Shown: positions 17,481-25,142 of the stretch, piece after piece
How the letters are laid out: each line of letters opens with the position of its first letter
Numbering within the stretch: position 1 is the stretch's first letter
NCBI GenBank assembly: GCA_021819035.1
Contig: JAKASL010000003.1
Location: 1 to 64,000, forward strand
Source: an archaeon
GTDB taxonomy: Archaea; Thermoproteota; Nitrososphaeria; Nitrososphaerales; Gagatemarchaeaceae
Length of the DNA: 64,000 nucleotides
Reading direction: 5' to 3'
Position numbers and translations under genes: made by a program
Notes under the pieces: model-generated
What the model saw: only the letters and a program-made list of their open reading frames with translations
Databases searched by the model: none
What the model was told of the DNA's origin: nothing

Positions 17481-18080
17481 CTACTCTCTCCCCTCGCTGC
17501 GGAAGGTCCCCGTCCCTCTCGCAACGCTCTGCGGCCCCCTCATGGCCACCATCCGCCATGACAGCGCGATGACCCCCGGGGCCAGCAGGGAACCGAGCGC
17601 GAAGTCGCTTATCTCGTGTGCGATCATGAACGGGATCCCGTAGACCTCGTACGCGAGGAGAGACGGGACTGATGTCGCGCCTGCGAGCAGCCCGGTAGCG
17701 AGGTTGGTCTCGAAGTCCCAGGCGAACGCGCAGATGGACAGGATGGCGCCGAAGAATAGGTTCCGTATAGAAAGAGGCCCCGTCCGGTCCGAGTACTTCC
17801 ATATGCGCGAGGCGCCATAGCCTGCGAGGGCGAACAGCAGCTCCCCCCCGACGAGGAACGGTAGGATGGCCCCGGCCATCCCGAACGGGCTGACGAATCC
17901 CCATATGGTCTCCGAGAGCACGGCTACCGAAGCGCCTACCCTGAGGCCGAACACGAAGGAGGCTACGAAGACCAGGGTGTCGAGAAGCTTGACGTCGACG
18001 TACGGCGCCAGGACGAAGTCGGAGCCGACGATGGCCGAAGTGAAGACAGCCACCATCGCGACCTGGAGTGATTTCTGCAT
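17481..18080 (-). CDS. ECF transporter S-component-like membrane protein
   Basis: A 199-residue protein with about six hydrophobic segments, beginning MQKSLQVAMVAVFTSAIVGSDFVL. It contains the FGLRVGASVAVLSETIWGFVSPFG pattern seen in energy-coupling-factor substrate-binding (S) subunits. The partner genes downstream are a DUF4430 extracellular protein and a PP-loop protein. Together they suggest uptake and processing of a cofactor, possibly cobalamin or a relative. No EcfA or EcfT gene is present in the window, so a shared module elsewhere would be needed. Confidence 0.65.
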   Translation of the reverse strand: MQKSLQVAMVAVFTSAIVGSDFVLAPYVDVKLLDTLVFVASFVFGLRVGASVAVLSETIWGFVSPFGMAGAILPFLVGGELLFALAGYGASRIWKYSDRTGPLSIRNLFFGAILSICAFAWDFETNLATGLLAGATSVPSLLAYEVYGIPFMIAHEISDFALGSLLAPGVIALSWRMVAMRGPQSVARGTGTFRSEGRE

Positions 18081-18138
18081 GCGTCGCTGGATGGTTTATC
18101 CAGCCATGATTTAAGGTGTGCGGGACGTCTGATCGCCT

Positions 18139-18681
18139 ATGGCCATCCCGCCTGCTCAGCATGGAGGAAGGGAGAGCCGTGGCTGGTTGGCGCGCGGAAC
18201 CGTCCTAGGCCACGTAGCCCGGGGGAACCTCCAATGGAGGGACACCGTCCCCGGGACCGAGGGGCTGGCGATCTTCGTCGGGCCGCAAGCATACATCTCG
18301 CCGAGGTAGTACGAGTCCACTGTCGGGACAAGCGAGGTTGTGCCCACCTAGAACTACATCGCAATACACGCGAGGGGTCCCGTCAGCTTCTTCACCGACG
18401 AGTCGAGGCTTCTCGGCCTCATCACCAGGCTCACCGAGAAGTTCGAGGAGGGGGAGGGGTCGCCGTGGCGGGTCTCGGAAGCCCCCGCGGAATATCTGGC
18501 CAGGGAGCTGAAGGCAATAGTGGGTTTCGAAATCAGCGTCTCCTCGCTCGAAGGCAAGTGGAAGCTCGGGCAGAACATGCCCCCAGGGGACAGGCTCGGC
18601 GTCGTAGCCGGTCTTAGGTCCAGGGCGGCGGGGGACGACCTCGAGCTTGCGAGCGAAATGTCAAGGGAGAAAGGCCGCTAG
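18139..18681 (+). pseudogene. PaiB-family FMN-binding regulator with two in-frame amber codons
   Basis: The frame reads GTVLGHVARGN, then LAIFVGPQAYISPR-stop-YEST, then VVPT-stop-NYIAIHARGP, then KAIVGFEISVSSLEGKWKLGQN, ending at TAG 18679-18681. This is the PaiB (FMN-binding negative regulator) family. Both internal TAGs (18307-18309 and 18349-18351) stand where the family has a conserved Trp (ISPxWY and VPTWNY). About 45 N-terminal residues of the family are also missing. The remaining codons are well preserved, so the decay looks recent. Other Trp in the frame use TGG, and TAG is an ordinary stop elsewhere in the window, so recoding is unlikely. Confidence 0.75.
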
Positions 18682-18686
18682 CTCCC

Positions 18687-19094
18687 CTACCTGAGGAACA
18701 TCGAGAAGGCGTAGAGGGGGACCGCGGCGTAGACCAGCTCGTGCATGAACAGCCACTTCCCCCGCCCCTTGAGCGCGTAGTCCATGGCCATGTCCATGAT
18801 GAGACAGTCGACAGCGACCAGGCTCGTCCCAGCCAGTCCTGTCCAGAGCACGCTCCATACGATGTGCACGTATCCTGCGAGCAGCAGCACGGACACCACG
18901 AAGTACGCGAACGGGACCGCGCGGTAGAGGAAGCTCCTGTGGTGCAGCCTGTGCCCCAACACGAAGAAGGGCGTGGCGACCCCGCGCCTGAACATAGCGT
19001 CCCCGAACCTGTTCAGAGCCACCGCGATCGCCATGGTGGCTATGAACCCCAGCGTCAAGCCGATGTAGAAGTTCCCATAGGTGCTGAAGACCAA
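18687..19094 (-). CDS. membrane protein with GHRLHH motif
   Basis: A 135-residue protein with four hydrophobic segments and a histidine-rich motif GHRLHHRSFLYR between the second and third. A second polar patch, VDCLIMDMAMD, follows. The spacing of histidines recalls membrane di-iron hydroxylases or desaturases, but only one histidine box is obvious, so function is unassigned. The start ATG at 19094 lies about 45 bases from the palindromic TATA element at 19132-19148. It converges on the PaiB pseudogene. Confidence 0.6.
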   Translation of the reverse strand: MVFSTYGNFYIGLTLGFIATMAIAVALNRFGDAMFRRGVATPFFVLGHRLHHRSFLYRAVPFAYFVVSVLLLAGYVHIVWSVLWTGLAGTSLVAVDCLIMDMAMDYALKGRGKWLFMHELVYAAVPLYAFSMFLR

Positions 19095-19131
19095 TGCGTT
19101 CGCCTCCCTGCTGCACTACCACCGTCCAATG

Positions 19132-19148
19132 CAGTTTTATAAAAACTG
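19132..19148. promoter_or_regulatory. bidirectional TATA element
   Basis: CAGTTTTATAAAAACTG is a near-perfect palindrome containing a TATA box readable on both strands. It lies about 40 bases before the minus-strand gene at 18687-19094 and about 135 bases before the plus-strand gene at 19282, giving the latter an untranslated leader that contains the hairpin CCGCCCTAGGGCGG near 19174. Confidence 0.5.
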
Positions 19149-19281
19149 CGACCGGGTGACCGTGGCCCTAATCCGCCCTAGGGCGGGCTTCTGGAGGCGT
19201 TCAAAGCCTTAGATTCAAATCACCCGCGCTCCCCAAAGGCATGCATGACAAGAGCACAGACGTCTGAGGAGGCGCACTGAG

Positions 19282-19620
19282 GTGGCGGCCGGGCCTCAAC
19301 AGCGCACCCCCGGAAAGGCCCTCAGGTCCGTAGTCGAGGCGATGGAGAGGGCCGTGGTCACGACCCAGAAGTCCATCGGGAAGGCGACCCCGGTGATACA
19401 GAAGTCACTGGACCGCTCATTGGAGGCTGCTGGGACTGCCTTCGCCCGGACGATGGAGACGATAGACGGCGCGACGGCCGGAGACCAGGCGAAGTTTTTC
19501 AGGGCGTACCGGAAGCTCCTGGAAGGGCAGCTGGACTACGTCGACTCTAGGATACGGGCCCTCGACGAGAAGCGGCCGCCATCTCCCGTCCCGCAGGCGG
19601 CGCTGGACACCGAGCCTTAG
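19282..19620 (+). CDS. hypothetical helical protein
   Basis: A 112-residue protein starting with GTG after a GAGG-type ribosome site (gaggcgcactgag). The body is alternately charged and helical (VVEAMERAVVTTQKSIGK, KFFRAYRKLLEGQLDYVDSRI), with no membrane segment, signal or cysteine. The last codons are Pro-rich. It converges on gatE, overlapping its stop by 4 bases. I do not recognise a family. Confidence 0.55.
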   Translation: MAAGPQQRTPGKALRSVVEAMERAVVTTQKSIGKATPVIQKSLDRSLEAAGTAFARTMETIDGATAGDQAKFFRAYRKLLEGQLDYVDSRIRALDEKRPPSPVPQAALDTEP

Positions 19621-21494
19621 TCCGGGGCTCGCAAGAAGCTGGCTATCTTCTCCCTCAACAGGCGCGCCACGAGGGCTCCGTCGACTTTGCCCCGAAGTTC
19701 CTTCATAGCGTCCCCCATGAGCGGCGAGAAAGCGGCGTCACCCTTCTCTCTTATGAGCGCCGCCCGCCTCGACACAAGCCCGTCAAGGATAACGGCCAGG
19801 CGAGCCTCGTCGACGCGCTCCAGTCCCAGCGCCCCAGCTGCCTGCTCGACCGTCATCCCCTTCTCCCAGGCTGCCTTCAGGACGTCAGGGACCGCCTCCT
19901 TCGCCACCGCTCCCGAGGCGACTGCCTCTAGGGCCCGGGCGAGTGCCGTGGGGGCGTAGCCCGACTCGGCGACCCCCTCCCTCGACAGCCTCGCGGGGAG
20001 GTCGACGAGGACCGAAGCGATGAAGGAAGGCTCGATCTTGAGGCGCCCGGCTAGCTCCTCGAACCTCTCTATCTCGTCAGTGTCGTAGAGCTTGAGGGCC
20101 AAGTCCCCGCTGAGAGACCGTTCCCGCTCCAGGCGCGCGACCCTCGACCGCCAGTCTTCGGGCGTCTCCCGCAATATCTCGGCCTCCTCTGCCTCGGTGA
20201 CAGTGATGTCTGGGATGTCGGTCTCCGGGTACATCCTCTGCGAGCCGGCTCTGGGGCGCATATACCTGGTCTCCCCTCCGTCAGTCGGGGCTCTGGTCTC
20301 AGCCGGGACGCCGTCGACGCAGGCCGCAAGCCGGGCCACCAGGAGGAGGACGACCCTGTCCACCGCATCCGCCCTCCCCGCGACTATAACGAGGGCATCC
20401 TCCCTGCCACACCCGAGCGCCCCCCTGAGCGAGGCCTCCTCGACCCGCTGGATGCCCTGCTTCTCGAACTCGTCTGAATGGATCACCCCTCCGACGCCGT
20501 TCGCCCTCGCCACCTCCGCCAGCTCCTTCCCCAGGCGCACCCTGGGCTCCGGCTCCCAGCCCAGAAGCCCCCCGAGCCCAGTGGCGGCTATGCAGACAGC
20601 CTTAGCCCCACCCGAGAGGAGCCTGGACACCACCGGCGACGCCGAGCCCCGCAGGACCCCGGTGACGTCGGCATGGGTGCAGGCCACCTTCCTCACCCCC
20701 TTCCCCCGGAGCTCCTCCGCGACCCTTCTCAGCATCGACTGCCTCCGACGCTCGTACTCGACCACCTTGGGGAGCAGGTTGAGCTTCTGGACCCCCTTCA
20801 CCTCCACGACGTTCCCACCCCCCAGCGAGACGTTCATGTCCTGGCGTATGGTCCCGAGCCCTCTGGCCGCCTTCCCCGTCGAACGCAGGGCCCTCCCGAG
20901 GTGGAGCGCTACCCGCCCGACGAGGTCGGGCTCCCCGTCGACCGGCTCCAGGGCTATCTCTACCAAGGGGACCCCGAGGCGGTCGAGGCCCCAGTGGCGC
21001 GAGGCGTCGTCCTCGCCGAGGATCCGGGCGGCGTCCTCCTCCAGCGTGACGGTCTGGACCCCTACCCTGACGCCGTCCACGTCGAACGACCCCCCCAGCC
21101 CGACCACCGCGGTCCGCTGGAACCCGGTGGTGTTCGAGCCGTCGATGACTATCTTCCTCATGACGTGCACCTCCCCCATGAGGCGGGAGCCGAGGGTGGC
21201 AGCGATCAGCAGGGAGTCGCGGAGCGCCTCCCGGCTCAGAGGGTGGGGGGGCTCTTCGTCCGCCTCCACGAGGCAGGAGGACTCCGGGCTCCAGAAGTAG
21301 AGGTTTGACCTCCCTTTCGCGAACTCGAACACTGCCGCGGGGTCCACGTGCCCCGTCTCGCTCTGGGCGGGCCTTAGCCTCCTCTCGAACTTTCCGGGGA
21401 ACTCTTCGGTCTTCACCGTCGGGCAGGCGCAGAACAGCTTGGTGCTGGAGGCCAGCTGCTGGTGTATCTCAAGGCCCACGAGGAGTCTTTCCAT
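19617..21494 (-). CDS. gatE: glutamyl-tRNA(Gln) amidotransferase subunit E
   Basis: A 625-residue archaeal GatE, which with GatD converts Glu-tRNA(Gln) to Gln-tRNA(Gln). Visible marks are the start MERLLVGLEIHQQLASSTKLFC, the GatB/E core FQRTAVVGLGG with DGSNTTGF, the glycine-rich GTIRQDMNVSLGGG, and the C-terminal tRNA-binding YqeY-like domain (about residues 510-620). A GAD-like insert, as in archaeal AspRS, lies in the middle. I chose ATG 21494 because homologues begin at MExLxVGLEIHQQL; the open frame upstream belongs to the gatD region. It follows gatD after 11 bases, as in other archaea. Confidence 0.95.
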   Translation of the reverse strand: MERLLVGLEIHQQLASSTKLFCACPTVKTEEFPGKFERRLRPAQSETGHVDPAAVFEFAKGRSNLYFWSPESSCLVEADEEPPHPLSREALRDSLLIAATLGSRLMGEVHVMRKIVIDGSNTTGFQRTAVVGLGGSFDVDGVRVGVQTVTLEEDAARILGEDDASRHWGLDRLGVPLVEIALEPVDGEPDLVGRVALHLGRALRSTGKAARGLGTIRQDMNVSLGGGNVVEVKGVQKLNLLPKVVEYERRRQSMLRRVAEELRGKGVRKVACTHADVTGVLRGSASPVVSRLLSGGAKAVCIAATGLGGLLGWEPEPRVRLGKELAEVARANGVGGVIHSDEFEKQGIQRVEEASLRGALGCGREDALVIVAGRADAVDRVVLLLVARLAACVDGVPAETRAPTDGGETRYMRPRAGSQRMYPETDIPDITVTEAEEAEILRETPEDWRSRVARLERERSLSGDLALKLYDTDEIERFEELAGRLKIEPSFIASVLVDLPARLSREGVAESGYAPTALARALEAVASGAVAKEAVPDVLKAAWEKGMTVEQAAGALGLERVDEARLAVILDGLVSRRAALIREKGDAAFSPLMGDAMKELRGKVDGALVARLLREKIASFLRAPD

Positions 21495-21505
21495 CCGCTC
21501 CCCGC

Positions 21506-22816
21506 CTACCCTGGAAAGGTGCGGGCGGTGGTCTCCCCCGCCAGCTCTTCGGCCATCAGCTTCCTCGCCTTCTCCCCCCTGGCCCCGGTCCCCAGGACCC
21601 ACATCGCCTTCGCCAGGGCGGTCTCGGGGAGCATGTCCCCAAGGGGAAGGACCCCCATGTGGATCAGGTCTCTACCTGTGTCATAGACGCTGAGGTCGGT
21701 CCTCCCCCTGATGCACTGCGACGTCATGCACGCCACCCCCCCAGACCTTATGAACGACCTCAGCTCCTTGGCGACCTCCTTGCTCACGTGGCCGAGGCCC
21801 GTCCCCTCCATGATTATGATTTTCGCGCCTGACCTCCTCGCGGCCCTCACCAGCGCGCCAGGCATCGACGGGTAGAACTTCAAGAGAGCCGCCCTTCCGT
21901 CGAACCTCAGGCTCGGCTCGAACTCGCGTCCCCTCGGAGGCAGCCCGTCCGCGACGTGCTCCAGCCCGCCCCTCCCCCAAACTGCCGCGAGGGGGACGTC
22001 CACCGACTCGAAGGCGTCTCTCCTGCTGGTGTGGTTCTTCCTCACCCTGGTCCCGCGGTGCAGGGCGATCCTGTCGTCGCTTTCCCCCAGGTGCATGGCG
22101 ACGTAGACCCCGGAGAAGTTAGCGGTGCCGGCCACGCTCACCGCTGCGATCAGGTTGAGGGGGGCGTCTGACGACGGCCTGTCAGGGGACCGCTGGGCTC
22201 CGACCAGTATCACCGGGATGGGGACCCCCGCCAGGGCGAAGCTCAGGGCAGCAGCGGTGTAGCCAAGGGTGTCCGTCCCGTGGGTTATCACCACGCCGTC
22301 CGCACCTTCCCCCACCGCCTTGGCTACCCTGCCCGCCAGTTTCGTCCAATGGGCGGGGGTGACGTTCTCGCTCATTATGTCGAACATTATCTCGGGGTCG
22401 ACCCTGGCGACCTGCGACAGCTCCGGGACCAAGGAGCGAAGCTCCTCGGACGTCACAGCGGGCCTGACAGCCCCGGTCCGGTAGTCGATCCTGCTGGCTA
22501 TGGTCCCGCCGGTGCCAATCACCAGCACCCTCGGGAGCCCCTCGGGAGGCTCCGGCGAGGGAGGGGCCGAAAACGAGGGCTTCTCCCCCTTGGCCGAGAC
22601 ACTGACCTCTGAGATGTCTTCCAAGCTCAGGCCGACGTTGTATCCTGACTTCAGCTTGAGCACGACGTGCTCGCCGTCGCCGTAGAGATATCTTGGGACC
22701 AGGGTCCCTGCGACCGCCCCCCAAGGGGTCCTTACCTCGAGCACGTCGCCGACCGCGGCCCCGGCCTTTTCGAGGAGCCGGAGGGCGGCGCCCTTGTAGC
22801 CCGAGAGGTCGCCCAT
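21506..22816 (-). CDS. gatD: glutamyl-tRNA(Gln) amidotransferase subunit D
   Basis: A 436-residue asparaginase-like subunit that releases ammonia from glutamine or asparagine for GatE. After an N-terminal SH3-like GatD-specific domain (about residues 1-80), the amidohydrolase shows the catalytic Thr in VIGTGGTIASRIDYRTGAV, the second set VVITHGTDTLGYTA and the Lys in RVRKNHTSRRDAFES. It is cotranscribed with gatE. The length fits archaeal GatD. Confidence 0.95.
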   Translation of the reverse strand: MGDLSGYKGAALRLLEKAGAAVGDVLEVRTPWGAVAGTLVPRYLYGDGEHVVLKLKSGYNVGLSLEDISEVSVSAKGEKPSFSAPPSPEPPEGLPRVLVIGTGGTIASRIDYRTGAVRPAVTSEELRSLVPELSQVARVDPEIMFDIMSENVTPAHWTKLAGRVAKAVGEGADGVVITHGTDTLGYTAAALSFALAGVPIPVILVGAQRSPDRPSSDAPLNLIAAVSVAGTANFSGVYVAMHLGESDDRIALHRGTRVRKNHTSRRDAFESVDVPLAAVWGRGGLEHVADGLPPRGREFEPSLRFDGRAALLKFYPSMPGALVRAARRSGAKIIIMEGTGLGHVSKEVAKELRSFIRSGGVACMTSQCIRGRTDLSVYDTGRDLIHMGVLPLGDMLPETALAKAMWVLGTGARGEKARKLMAEELAGETTARTFPG

Positions 22817-22850
22817 GCGAACGCTGCCGCCCCCCTTCGGTCTTAAAGGG

Positions 22851-24440
22851 TTAGCGAAGCGGCTTCGACATGTATGGGCCCTCCCTCTCGAAGCCGAGCC
22901 CCCGGTAGTACCCCCTGGTCCCGACGGCGCTGGTGACTAGGAGCTTCCTCGCGCCGAAGGCGGACGCTGCCACTTCTTCTGCCCGTCTCATCAGGGCGGC
23001 GCCGAGCCCGCGATGCTGCCAGGCTCCGTCGTCACGCCCCCCGAGCCTGACCGCCCTCCCGTAGACCCGCAGCTCCCTGACCACCGCAGCCCCCGCCATC
23101 TCCTTCCTGTGGGCCCTGGCTGACGGAGCGCGAAGCCTGACGAAACCGGCGATGACCCCCGACCTCTCCAACTCAAAGGAGCCGAACGCCTCTTCACCCT
23201 CCGAAGCCGTGTACTTGGCCTGTCTGAACTCGAGGCCGTCGTCCTCGATGTCCCCTGGGCCTTTCAAGGCGACCTCCCTGCACCTGATGCATCTGCACGA
23301 CACCCCTTTCTCCTCTGCCTTCCTCAGGACGAGCTGCCTCAGGTTGCCGTCCCTGACCCCGCCTGCTATCTCGTCGGCTGGAATCTCCCTCTGTATCCTC
23401 ATTATCCTGTGCCATGGCGGGACGAACCTCTTCATCTCGCTGAGGAGCTCCACCACGGTCTCCAGGCCGTATGGGACGTAGCGCCCGGCTTCGAACTGGC
23501 GTGCCAGGGCGGTCCCTGGCACCACAAGGGTCGGATAGAGCTTGGACATGTCAGGCATGAGCGTCTCGTCTTCGAAGAGCCTGCGCAGGTCGGCCAGGTC
23601 CTGCTCCGGGGTCGCCCCTGGGAGCCCGGGCATCATGTGGGCCGTCACCTTGAGCCCTGCGTCCTTTGCCACCTGGAATGCCCTGGCTGTGTCCTCGGCG
23701 GTGTGCCCCCTGTTGCTCTTCGCCAGCACCTCATCGCGCAGGCTCTGGACCCCTACCTCGAGCCTGGTGATGCCATAGCTCAACATTAGGTCGACGTCCC
23801 TGGGCCTGCACCAGTCTGGCTTCGACTCCAGGGTCAGGCCGACGCATCTGCTCTCCGCAGACTCGTTGAGGGCCTGCGCGGCGTTCAGGGTCGCGGACAC
23901 CGACCCGTTGAGCCCGTCGTAGACCCCTTTGACGAACCGTCTCTGGTAATCTTCGTCGACGGCGATGAACGTCCCCCCTTCGATGATCGTCTCCACCTTG
24001 CTTGTCTCATGGCCGTTGGCGCTGTACTTCGCCAGGCACCTCCTCACCTGGAGGAAGGGGTCGAACTCGGCCGAGAGCGCCGACTTCATCCCAGGGCTGC
24101 GTGGGAGGTAGGACTGCGGCGTCCCGAGTCTGGGGCCCCCTGGGCAGAACACGCATGTCCCGTGCGGGCATGCAAACGGCGCGGAAAACGCGGTTACGAC
24201 CACGATGCCGGACGCGCTCCGCCTCGGATGGACCCTGAGGAGCGCCTGGAGCCCCTCCGCCTTGTCGCCGGGGAGATTCGTGATGATATCTGAGTTGGAC
24301 GGATACCTGTCCAGGCCATAGAGGGAGGCGGCACGCTTCTTCGCCTTCTCCAGGCCTTCCCTCGAACGCACTTCCCCCTTTGATATGAGCTCCGCTAAGT
24401 AGGATACCGCGTCCTTGATACCGAGCCCCTGCTCTGTCAC
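22851..24440 (-). CDS. elp3: tRNA uridine(34) acetyltransferase, Elp3 family
   Basis: A 529-residue radical-SAM/GNAT enzyme that starts cm5U-type modification of the wobble uridine. The [4Fe-4S] cysteines are in FACPHGTCVFCPGGP, the SAM domain continues through GLTLESKPDWC and MMPGLPG, a zinc/linker CRCIRC follows, and the C-terminal acetyltransferase carries WQHRGLGAALMRRAEE. I chose the GTG at 24440, which overlaps the TGA of the eS30 gene (GTGA) and gives M-T-E-Q-G-L-G. The frame continues upstream to an ATG at 24578, but those codons are the eS30 gene read in the wrong frame. Confidence 0.93.
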   Translation of the reverse strand: MTEQGLGIKDAVSYLAELISKGEVRSREGLEKAKKRAASLYGLDRYPSNSDIITNLPGDKAEGLQALLRVHPRRSASGIVVVTAFSAPFACPHGTCVFCPGGPRLGTPQSYLPRSPGMKSALSAEFDPFLQVRRCLAKYSANGHETSKVETIIEGGTFIAVDEDYQRRFVKGVYDGLNGSVSATLNAAQALNESAESRCVGLTLESKPDWCRPRDVDLMLSYGITRLEVGVQSLRDEVLAKSNRGHTAEDTARAFQVAKDAGLKVTAHMMPGLPGATPEQDLADLRRLFEDETLMPDMSKLYPTLVVPGTALARQFEAGRYVPYGLETVVELLSEMKRFVPPWHRIMRIQREIPADEIAGGVRDGNLRQLVLRKAEEKGVSCRCIRCREVALKGPGDIEDDGLEFRQAKYTASEGEEAFGSFELERSGVIAGFVRLRAPSARAHRKEMAGAAVVRELRVYGRAVRLGGRDDGAWQHRGLGAALMRRAEEVAASAFGARKLLVTSAVGTRGYYRGLGFEREGPYMSKPLR

Positions 24441-24624
24441 TGGCGCATCCAGTTCTGGCCGGGCTTCCGCTTCAGGGTGAAGCGCTTCTCGTAGGTCCGC
24501 TTGTTCCTTACCTTGGGGATCTTGCCGGCCTTTTCCTTCCCTTCGAGCTTTGGAGTCTGACTTCGGACTCGAGGCCACCTTCAGGGTGTTTGCCCGCCTT
24601 GGTCAGTGATCCGTGAGTTGGCGT
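24437..24624 (-). CDS. rps30e: 30S ribosomal protein eS30, interrupted by a 20-base predicted intron
   Basis: Two segments in different frames match archaeal eS30: PTHGSLTKAGK (24621-24590) and VRSQTPKLEGKEKAGKIPK onward to KRKPGQNWMRQ, ending at TGA 24437-24439. Removing 24570-24589 joins them as AGK-VRSQTPK and gives a complete 55-residue protein of normal length. The excised piece sits between the two cut positions of a bulge-helix-bulge motif, so splicing is likely rather than decay. The codon at the expected Met is ACG (24624-24622), preceded by a strong GGAGGAGG 9 bases earlier and by a TATA box. The gene overlaps elp3 by 4 bases. eS30 belongs to the small subunit near the A site and is mainly a TACK/Asgard/eukaryote protein. 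Confidence 0.85.
24570..24589 (-). other. predicted 20-base BHB intron in eS30 mRNA
   Basis: In the mRNA the order is: helix CTGAC (24606-24602) with GTCAG (24561-24557), helix GGC (24598-24596) with GTC (24568-24566), central 4-bp helix GGGC (24595-24592) with GCCT (24575-24572), inner hairpin CACC-CTGAA-GGTG. The two 3-base bulges are AAA (24591-24589) and CGA (24571-24569). Cutting after the second base of each, as the archaeal splicing endonuclease does, releases exactly 24570-24589 and restores the reading frame. Confidence 0.8.
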
Positions 24625-24666
24625 GTTTTTGCACCTCCTCCTTCCTTGCTGAGGCGCCTGACCGCT

Positions 24667-24674
24667 CTATATAG
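24667..24674 (-). promoter_or_regulatory. TATA box of the eS30-elp3 operon
   Basis: CTATATAG on the minus strand predicts transcription start near 24645. The leader of about 20 bases contains GGAGGAGG at 24641-24634, well spaced for the ACG codon at 24624 and for no other in-frame start codon. Confidence 0.6.
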
Positions 24675-24908
24675 TCTTAGCTCGGCGTCGGCGGGCAGAA
24701 GTCTGCCACAGGGCCGGACCTCTGGGTCGAAGCACATCCTACCGCGGAGCTCACCGAAAACCCCCGGCGCCGAGAGCTCGGCGAGTGTGTCATCGGGAGA
24801 ACGGGGCTTGCGCCAGGGAAGCGCGAGATTTCAGGACAGACGCTCCATTGGTCGCGGTGCCAATCCGAGCCTTAATAACGAACTTTGGTTCGGCGATGAC
24901 CTGTTCTG

Positions 24909-25142
24909 ATGAAAGCCGTCAACTGGGTGGCTGCTCTCGTCTCCTGGGCCTTCGGGGTGTGGGGCGTCTTCGCGTGGTTCACCGAGAGCACCGCGGCCCC
25001 GATGATCGCCAATGCCTCGGCCCGGGACGCGCTCGTGTCGAGAGCTGACCTCCTCCTCGCGGTCGGCGCGGCAGGGATGGCGCTCAACGTGGCGTTCCTT
25101 GCCCGCGGGGAGCTGGAGTCAAGGAGGGCCGAAGAGCTGTGA
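24909..25142 (+). CDS. small two-helix membrane protein
   Basis: A 77-residue protein with two membrane segments (WVAALVSWAFGVWGVFAWF and LLLAVGAAGMALNVAFLA) and a charged C-terminus (RGELESRRAEEL). A TATA-like CTTAATAA lies about 30 bases before the ATG. It overlaps the next gene by 4 bases (GTGA), so the two small membrane proteins are probably made together. Unknown function. Confidence 0.6.
   Translation: MKAVNWVAALVSWAFGVWGVFAWFTESTAAPMIANASARDALVSRADLLLAVGAAGMALNVAFLARGELESRRAEEL

Noticed and set aside
18307-18351. Reassignment of TAG to a sense codon in this organism
   Set aside because: TAG is the normal terminal stop of many intact genes here (glgB, fibrillarin, the M24 peptidase, htrA and others), so a genome-wide reassignment is not supported.
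19150-19240. tRNA gene suggested by ATTCAAATC and a CCCCA end near 19212-19235
   Set aside because: The T-stem does not pair and no matching 5' acceptor strand is found.
24441-24578. N-terminal extension of Elp3 to the ATG at 24578
   Set aside because: These codons are the eS30 gene in the wrong frame; Elp3 homology starts at the GTG overlapping the eS30 stop.
24437-24624. eS30 as an ordinary pseudogene
   Set aside because: The interruption is exactly the segment released by a well-formed BHB motif, the rest of the protein is fully conserved, and the gene keeps a promoter, ribosome site and coupling to elp3.
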